This document shows positions 1 through 4,247 of a stretch of 5,844 nt of DNA, in pieces. Source of the DNA: Ruminiclostridium sp. (GTDB lineage Bacteria; Bacillota; Clostridia; DSM-8532). Where the stretch lies: assembly GCA_003535195.1 (NCBI GenBank), contig DOHN01000007.1, positions 4,088 through 9,931 on the forward strand. The letters run 5' to 3'. The position numbers were made by a program, and so were the translations under genes. Each line of letters begins with the position of its first letter. Positions within the stretch are counted from its first letter, which is position 1. Under the pieces are notes generated by a model. The model was not told the DNA's origin. It searched no databases and saw only the letters and a program-made list of their open reading frames with translations.

Positions 1-10
1 CGTGCACGGT

Positions 11-45
11 CTTGCAAAAAGCAAGGCTGATTTGTTCAAATCAGC
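11..45 (-). terminator. Possible intrinsic terminator of the zinc dehydrogenase gene
   Basis: Just past the stop codon of the dehydrogenase there is a perfect inverted repeat, GCTGATTTG (26-34) and CAAATCAGC (37-45), separated by two bases. Read on the minus strand the stem is followed by CTTGCTTTTTG, so the T-run is short and set back by five bases; a second small repeat, CTTGC/GCAAG around the A-run (11-25), partly occupies it. It fits the end of the gene by position, but the weak T-run makes efficient termination uncertain. Confidence 0.45.
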
Positions 46-57
46 GCTATTCCTGAC

Positions 58-1074
58 TTAAAACAATACATTGACTTTTAAATAATTTCCGGGGTTCTTT
101 TCAATATCGCGAATGGTATCCGGGGCGTCCTCCACATTGATTACTTTGGTTAGAATCCGGCGGACATCCACCTTTCTGGTATAGATCAGTTCGACAGCTT
201 CTTCGAACTCTCCGGCACTGGTTCTGGACCCCCGGATATCTATTTCCTTCTTCGTAATGAGGTCTGTCGGCAACAATGTTTCCTTCTTAGGCCAGCCGGT
301 GAATATGATTCTTCCCGCATGACTGACTATATCCAATGTGGCACGAATGGCAGAATTGGCTCCAGAAGCCTCCATGATACATTCGGCCATCCTGCCTCCC
401 GTGTATTCCGCGATCTTTTCTACCAGAGATTCTTTCATCAAATTAATGGTATGCTTAACGCCCAGTGTCTTTGCAAAATCCAGCCTCTCATCTACCAAAT
501 CGATGACAATAGGCTCGGCGCCATAATGGAGAGCACTCATGGCAGCCAGAAGACCGATAGGCCCGGCGCCATTGATGGCAATATGCTCTCCGGCTTTCAG
601 TCCGAGCCGGTGCAGTCCATGAAGAGCAATGGTCAAAGGCTCTGCCAAAGGTATGATTTCCCATGGCATATCGTCGGGAACTTTAACCAGCATATCTGCC
701 GGATGAGCGAAAGTCTCCGACATACCGCCGTCGATATGGACTCCCAGCACCTTTAGATCCGTGCAGCAGTTCGTTCTTCCAATAGAGCATGGATAGCAAT
801 GCCCACAAAAAAGGTAGGGATCTGCAATAACCTTATCGCCGGCTTTTAGCCCTTTTTTATTATTTTCAGGAATTGAAATGATTTCACCGGCTAATTCATG
901 ACCAATAATCCGGGGATAACTCACCAGTCCATTGGTTCCGCGAAACGCGCCAATATCACTGCCGCAGATACCTGCAGCACGGATTTTCAGAAGGGCTTCT
1001 CCCTCTCTTAACGGTCTTTGCTCAATATCCGCGATACTAATCTCCCAAGGTTTTTCCAAATATACTGCTTTCAT
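58..1074 (-). CDS. Zinc-dependent medium-chain alcohol/polyol dehydrogenase (RspB/YjmD-like)
   Basis: This 338-residue protein is a complete zinc-containing MDR dehydrogenase that should oxidise a secondary alcohol or sugar-type hydroxyl with NAD+ in the cytosol. Seen in the sequence: an N-terminal GroES-like domain with catalytic zinc ligands Cys37 (GICGSD), His59 and Glu60 (GHE) and Glu145 (AEP); the structural-zinc set Cys90, Cys93, Cys96 and Cys104; and a Rossmann motif GAGPIG at 169-174 followed by Asp192 at the end of the second strand, which favours NAD over NADP. The stretch around CGHCYPCSIG and LGVH-DGG closely matches what I recall of E. coli RspB and B. subtilis YjmD; sorbitol, threonine and L-galactonate dehydrogenases are more distant relatives. 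The substrate cannot be read from the sequence. The ATG at 1074 is supported by AAGGAGT (1082-1088). It appears monocistronic here, but genes beyond position 1 are unseen. Confidence 0.93.
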   Translation of the reverse strand: MKAVYLEKPWEISIADIEQRPLREGEALLKIRAAGICGSDIGAFRGTNGLVSYPRIIGHELAGEIISIPENNKKGLKAGDKVIADPYLFCGHCYPCSIGRTNCCTDLKVLGVHIDGGMSETFAHPADMLVKVPDDMPWEIIPLAEPLTIALHGLHRLGLKAGEHIAINGAGPIGLLAAMSALHYGAEPIVIDLVDERLDFAKTLGVKHTINLMKESLVEKIAEYTGGRMAECIMEASGANSAIRATLDIVSHAGRIIFTGWPKKETLLPTDLITKKEIDIRGSRTSAGEFEEAVELIYTRKVDVRRILTKVINVEDAPDTIRDIEKNPGNYLKVNVLF

Positions 1075-1081
1075 GATGTTT

Positions 1082-1088
1082 ACTCCTT
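1082..1088 (-). promoter_or_regulatory. Ribosome binding site of the zinc dehydrogenase
   Basis: On the minus strand AAGGAGT lies seven bases before the ATG that ends at 1074, a near-perfect Shine-Dalgarno at normal spacing. It fixes the start. The 100 bases further upstream contain a tandem TTTAGGC repeat (1106-1112 and 1115-1121) but no convincing -35/-10 pair. Confidence 0.75.
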
Positions 1089-1259
1089 CATGTTAATTTC
1101 TGGCTGCCTAAATAGCCTAAAGTCGCATGAGGGCCGCATATTTCATGTATTTATGGTACGTCCAAGGGGAATCCTGGCAACCAGTACACTGTAGACTAAT
1201 GTAATCTTGTATATTTATCTGTATTCTACCACCTTTTACGACAAAGTCAAAGCATAATT

Positions 1260-1455
1260 TACAATTATGACAATGGAGGAAACATACTATCCAAGGAAGA
1301 ATATGACTATACAAATCCCACAGAACTGTTCAACGCATATAATTATACCTATGGTACCGTTTGGAAAGCTACAGCTTGCCAGCTATCACGGAAAAGCCAT
1401 CACTTATGATAATATTGGAAACCGTTTAACATATAATGGATGGACCTTCACTATA
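1260..1455 (+). pseudogene. Frameshifted remnant of an RHS/YD-repeat (WapA-like) protein
   Basis: Two adjoining frames encode recognisable RHS-repeat sequence. In one frame, 1260-1367 reads YNYDNGGNILS, then KEEYDY, then YNYTYGTVWK. The frame then shifts by +1: seven bases (1368-1374) stand where six would be expected, and 1375-1455 continues as LASYHGKAITYDNIGNRL and then TYNGWTFT. Together they spell one typical YD-repeat unit of large cell-surface or secreted RHS/WapA polymorphic-toxin proteins. The first frame hits TGA at 1407-1409. Homology stops near 1455, where the usual WE-GR-L continuation is lost, and nothing clear precedes 1260. It is therefore a fragment of a gene normally thousands of bases long, cut at both ends and internally broken. 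It has no credible start or ribosome binding site and should not make a functional product. Loss by deletion or recombination at an rhs locus is the likely origin. Confidence 0.8.
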
Positions 1456-1710
1456 CGCACAACCAAAACAGTAATTTATAAATTATTTTTTAAATCGCAA
1501 AATATAACATTTTTTACACACTATTTGGATTATTATTAAGTTGTATTGTGCGGCGCACTAATAATACATCTAAAATTTAAGATCAAGGGGGTGGTCGGTA
1601 AACATTTGTTTATCGCTGCTTAAGACTTGCATAGGTATTTTTTGCCTTTAATACATCTTTTTAAATAAGGTTGACTTAAACAAAATCTAAATCAAAATAC
1701 TTTTATAAAA
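1456..1710. other. AT-rich leader with small inverted repeats, no gene
   Basis: This stretch between the RHS remnant and the peptidase gene has no convincing coding frame. It holds three compact inverted repeats: GTGC-GGC-GCAC (1548-1558), flanked by ATTATTA (1532-1538) and TAATAAT (1559-1565); GATCA/TGGTC around a G-run (1581-1596, one G-T pair); and GGTAAACA-TT-TGTTTATC (1597-1614, one G-T pair), abutting the previous one. A possible promoter lies at 1671-1698. The repeats could be operators, RNA structure, or debris; no known riboswitch was recognised. Confidence 0.4.
1671..1698 (+). promoter_or_regulatory. Candidate sigma-A promoter for the cysteine peptidase gene
   Basis: TTGACT (1671-1676) is a five-of-six match to the -35 box. 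Sixteen bases later CAAAAT (1693-1698) is a four-of-six match to the -10 box. Transcription would begin around 1705, close upstream of the GGGAGG ribosome binding site. In such AT-rich DNA a chance match is quite possible. Confidence 0.3.
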
Positions 1711-1712
1711 TT

Positions 1713-1718
1713 GGGAGG
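1713..1718 (+). promoter_or_regulatory. Ribosome binding site that decides the peptidase start
   Basis: GGGAGG (1713-1718) is the only good Shine-Dalgarno before the peptidase. It rules out the TTG at 1711, which overlaps it, and it is too far (28 bases) from the first in-frame ATG at 1747. It is correctly placed for ATT at 1726 (seven-base gap) or ATA at 1729 (ten-base gap). No canonical ATG, GTG or TTG lies in the window it serves. Confidence 0.65.
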
Positions 1719-1728
1719 ACGGATAATT

Positions 1729-2724
1729 ATAAAAAAATTACTATGTATGCTTCTTTCATTAGCAATTATTTTCCTGATCGCTTCACCTTCTTCAAATGCA
1801 TATATGGATCCTAATTCTCAGTACGTTGAAAGTTACATTTCTTTTAATGAGAAAATAAATGTAAATACCACAGCTCATATCAAATTAAGAGATATTAATA
1901 CCAGCCAAACTATTGCAACTTGTTATACGTTTTCTACCGGTGGCTATGCAATTGTAGATACCCCCAATAATAGAATTTATGAATATTCATTAACAAATTC
2001 TAGTCCTTACTTTGGACAAAAAGGTAATTGCTATTATGGAGGCCCATTTAATTATTTTATCAAATCTGGCTCAAATTTCATTCACACACTCGATCATTCC
2101 GAAGTTTCAGAGTCTGAGTTAATTAAAAAAGTTGCAAAATTTACACAATATAGGGCTTCATCAAAAAACAGTAAAAGTATTTCTGAAAAGCTGAAAGAAT
2201 TAGATAGCGCAAAAAAATCTTTCTCTATTACAAGCAGTGCATCGCAACGTGACCTTTACGGTTCATTATCGACAGCCTGGGTAAGTAGCTATTGTGGGCC
2301 AACATCAGCATATATTGTTTTAGAATATATGGGCAAATTACGTGCAAACCATTCAGATCCTGAAGGAGAAATTATATATATCTCCGGCTTTACTGGGAAA
2401 GGCGTTAATTTGGATAGCTTAAGAAATGGAATAACTAATTATTTATCAACCCATTCTCTCAGTGGTACAGCATATTCATGTAGTTACAGTTTTAATACAG
2501 TAAAGTCCAAAATAAATGTTAACACGCCTATTACTCTTGGCACGGATGGGCACGTTCAAACAATACATGGTTATCGATTGGAAACGATCTCAGTCAATAA
2601 CAAAATATATACGCTATACACAAACGACTCATGGGGTAGTAATGATGTCGCAATTACATATGAAATTAATCCTGATACACCATACCCACCTTCATATTTG
2701 AATGATCATGTTTATATTGATTAG
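1729..2724 (+). CDS. Exported papain-fold cysteine peptidase, C39-like, with propeptide
   Basis: The product should be a secreted cysteine peptidase of about 331 residues. Numbering from the TTG at 1711, the sequence shows KK (8-9), a hydrophobic stretch ending in PSSNA (26-30) that looks like a Sec signal peptide with cleavage near residue 30, and a region (about 40-130) with TGGYAIVDT and NCYYGGPFNYF, reminiscent of propeptides of Firmicutes exported cysteine peptidases. The catalytic domain (about 180-337) has YCGPTSAY with Cys195 as nucleophile, GHVQTIHGY with His281 as the likely base, and TNDSWGS with Asp306 as the third residue, matching the C39_2-type C-H-D layout. No sortase motif or anchor is seen, so it is probably released. 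Bacteriocin-leader cleavage is unlikely because there is no ABC transporter. The start is odd: the ribosome binding site points to ATT (1726) or ATA (1729), and ATA-AAA-AAA looks like a mutated ATG-AAA-AAA. The rest of the frame is intact and the active-site residues are kept. A C10/streptopain-like assignment is the main alternative. Confidence 0.78.
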   Translation: MKKLLCMLLSLAIIFLIASPSSNAYMDPNSQYVESYISFNEKINVNTTAHIKLRDINTSQTIATCYTFSTGGYAIVDTPNNRIYEYSLTNSSPYFGQKGNCYYGGPFNYFIKSGSNFIHTLDHSEVSESELIKKVAKFTQYRASSKNSKSISEKLKELDSAKKSFSITSSASQRDLYGSLSTAWVSSYCGPTSAYIVLEYMGKLRANHSDPEGEIIYISGFTGKGVNLDSLRNGITNYLSTHSLSGTAYSCSYSFNTVKSKINVNTPITLGTDGHVQTIHGYRLETISVNNKIYTLYTNDSWGSNDVAITYEINPDTPYPPSYLNDHVYID

Positions 2725-2779
2725 TCTTGACCGAAAGTTGGTGCATAAATAAGAAAAATATCTGTTAGAGGCAAATAAT

Positions 2780-3301
2780 ATGAACCATACAAAATCCTCA
2801 AGGTTTAACTTTTTGATCATAATTATATTGCTTGGAGTAAGTTGCTTTATTGGGTTTAAGCTTCTTTCCCGGCCCAAAAGTCCAATCTTGAAATACAACT
2901 ATATAGGAAACGATCAATGGGAATTTAAGAGGTTAAAGGTGGGTGACGATGGGTTTAAAATACTGGATGCAGGAACAGTCGTACGTGGTAATAATAAATT
3001 TCAGCTAAATGTTACCAAAACTGAAAGGGCAGAGCATAGGCCAGCATACCTTGAAAAAACTTTCTGGACGGATCTTAACTATCAGCTCACCGAAGCCGAA
3101 AAAAATGGAAGAAATACTCTTGGATTTCTTGAGTATTATGGGTTCTATTATCTAGTGCTACATGATAAAGAAACGCCTATTTTGGTTTGTTTAGGAGAGA
3201 CAAAATCTTTTAACGGCACAATGAGCATGAACAGATTCTATAGAAAGGTATGGACTTATTACCGTCATAACAAAAACAAATCTGGAGGATTAGGGTTATA
3301 A
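2780..3301 (+). CDS. Small membrane-anchored protein of unknown function
   Basis: I do not recognise this 173-residue protein. It has a short basic N-terminus, one strongly hydrophobic segment (about 11-29, with four consecutive isoleucines) and then about 140 hydrophilic residues rich in aromatic and charged positions, so it is probably a single-pass membrane protein with its bulk outside the cell. Cys22 sits inside the hydrophobic segment, but glycine at -3 makes a lipoprotein signal doubtful. The C-terminus is basic (YRKVWTYYRHNKNK). The ATG at 2780 has only a weak ribosome binding site (GAGG, 2768-2771). It lies 55 bases after the peptidase gene on the same strand with no terminator between, so co-transcription is plausible, although TTGACC at 2727-2732 could seed its own weak promoter. 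Being next to an exported peptidase suggests a partner, substrate or protective role, but this is inference from position only. Confidence 0.6.
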   Translation: MNHTKSSRFNFLIIIILLGVSCFIGFKLLSRPKSPILKYNYIGNDQWEFKRLKVGDDGFKILDAGTVVRGNNKFQLNVTKTERAEHRPAYLEKTFWTDLNYQLTEAEKNGRNTLGFLEYYGFYYLVLHDKETPILVCLGETKSFNGTMSMNRFYRKVWTYYRHNKNKSGGLGL

Positions 3302-3310
3302 TATTCTCTT

Positions 3311-3427
3311 GGCATCTTACATCTAATTCCCCCTCGCAGAGGACACCCTTGGCTTTTGCTGTATCCTTCCCACTACCGGGCGGGTTAGGGACTTTCACCC
3401 ATTAGACCGTATGCCCACCGGGCACAC
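3311..3427 (-). mobile_element. Truncated 5' end of a group IIC intron
   Basis: Read on the minus strand from 3427, the sequence opens with GTGTGCCCGG, then GGTCTAATGGGTGAAAGTCC, then CAAGGGTGTCC and GCGAGGGGGAAT. These blocks occur in the same order and near the same spacing as the start and proximal domain I of the Oceanobacillus iheyensis group IIC intron as I remember it. The first 19 bases fold as GTGTGCCC/GGGCATAC. Similarity fades after about 3311, and the rest of the ribozyme (exon-binding loops, domains II-VI) and the maturase gene are missing, so it cannot splice or move. It begins seven bases beyond the hairpin at 3434-3475 and in the same direction as that terminator, the usual insertion position of group IIC introns. 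A downstream deletion, or replacement by the AT-rich block, probably removed the remainder. Confidence 0.75.
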
Positions 3428-3429
3428 AT

Positions 3430-3475
3430 AAAAGGGGACATTCTTCCGGCGAAAACGCTTTGGAGGAATGTCCCC
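3430..3475 (-). terminator. Rho-independent terminator of the adhE-kinase operon
   Basis: A 14-pair stem, GGGGACATTCTTCC (3434-3447) with GGAGGAATGTCCCC (3462-3475), has one G-T pair and an inner GCG-AAAA-CGC extension. On the minus strand it is followed by TTTTAT. It starts nine bases after the kinase stop codon, so it should end the adhE-kinase transcript. On the plus strand the stem is followed by AAAATTTATTT, so it may also weakly block readthrough from the membrane-protein gene. Confidence 0.88.
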
Positions 3476-3484
3476 AAAATTTAT

Positions 3485-4234
3485 TTATTCGTAGTCGATG
3501 ACATTCGTCCATCTCATCAGGAATTCTTTTTCTTCCGGCTTGCCCTTGACAAGCTGAAAAGCCGCAACAATGGGGAGCCATCGTTCTACATACTGTCTTG
3601 CGGTGTCACTCTTTTTACAGAAAATCTTCATATACAGCTCGGCCACTTTCATATCACCCGATAGACAGAACAGAAGGTATGTTCTTGCAGTATCCGAGCT
3701 GGCATTGCCCTGTGTCGCGTGGGACCAGTCAATGATGTAATCGACCCCGTCATCACCCACAATGATATTGCTGGGATTGAAATCACCGTGGCAGATCTTT
3801 GTGTGCTTCGGCATGCTCTCAAGCCGTGTGTGCAGTTCGTATCTGGTAGTAGCATCCAGGCCCGATTCCGAAATTTTGCGATTCATCTTGTCTCTGATCC
3901 TATTTAGAAGAGGTGCTTTCTTGCTATGGATCATCAGTTGAATATCAACAAAACGGTTCATATACTCTTCCAGCTTATCAGGATTTTCCTCCATCAGCTT
4001 TGCAAGCGTCTTTCCCTGGATAAAGTCCATGACAATAGCCCATTTCCCCCCAATTTTGGTTACTTCCAGCAATTTGGGAACAGGCAGGCCGGACTCTTCT
4101 ACTCTCGCGTGATTTAAAGCCTCATTGAGTATGTCGGATTTTAAAAAGCTCTCGTCAAACACTTTAATCGCCATGTTGCCGTCTCGAAACACCTTCTTAT
4201 TAGGTCTCACTGCAATGACTTGCTCCAGTTTCAT
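3485..4234 (-). CDS. Aminoglycoside phosphotransferase-fold (APH/choline kinase-like) small-molecule kinase
   Basis: This 249-residue protein has the protein-kinase-like fold of the APH family and should transfer phosphate from ATP to a small molecule in the cytosol. Seen: an N-lobe with Lys24 (AIKVF) and Glu38 (NEAL) as the expected Lys-Glu pair, a hinge near MDFIQGKTL (69-77), the catalytic loop HGDFNPSN with Asp151 and Asn156, and the metal-binding Asp169 in IIDWSHA. All essential residues are present, so an active enzyme is expected. The acceptor cannot be inferred: true antibiotic kinases, choline/ethanolamine kinases and fructosamine kinases share these motifs, and the family name does not show drug resistance. 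The start at 4234 follows AAGGAGG (4243-4249), which overlaps the adhE stop codon; the gap between the two genes is 13 bases, so they are co-transcribed and probably translationally coupled. A strong terminator follows the gene. Confidence 0.88.
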   Translation of the reverse strand: MKLEQVIAVRPNKKVFRDGNMAIKVFDESFLKSDILNEALNHARVEESGLPVPKLLEVTKIGGKWAIVMDFIQGKTLAKLMEENPDKLEEYMNRFVDIQLMIHSKKAPLLNRIRDKMNRKISESGLDATTRYELHTRLESMPKHTKICHGDFNPSNIIVGDDGVDYIIDWSHATQGNASSDTARTYLLFCLSGDMKVAELYMKIFCKKSDTARQYVERWLPIVAAFQLVKGKPEEKEFLMRWTNVIDYE

Positions 4235-4247
4235 GAACCATTCCTCC

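Noticed and set aside
319..756. A 145-codon plus-strand open frame
   Set aside because: It is antisense to the zinc dehydrogenase, whose zinc ligands and Rossmann motif are intact.
1117..1314. A 65-codon minus-strand open frame
   Set aside because: It is antisense to the RHS remnant, has no ribosome binding site and shows no protein-like features.
1267..1539. A 90-codon plus-strand open frame starting at an ATG inside the RHS remnant
   Set aside because: Its middle is the second half of the frameshifted RHS repeat, its first 36 codons are the wrong frame of that repeat, and its tail is AT-rich non-coding sequence. No good ribosome binding site precedes it.
1586..1620. Resemblance of GGTCGGTAAAC plus hairpin to the domain VI end of a group IIC intron
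   Set aside because: No domain V is found just upstream, the usual 3' terminal sequence is absent, and the strand is opposite to the intron 5' fragment at 3311-3427. Chance similarity in an AT-rich palindrome is more likely.
1711..1713. TTG as start codon of the cysteine peptidase
   Set aside because: It overlaps the GGGAGG ribosome binding site, and nothing upstream of it resembles a ribosome binding site.
3210..3398. A 62-codon minus-strand open frame (starts MKVPNPPGSGKD)
   Set aside because: It lies over the group IIC intron 5' fragment, where sequence is constrained by RNA folding, and runs into the membrane-protein gene. It is a spurious translation.
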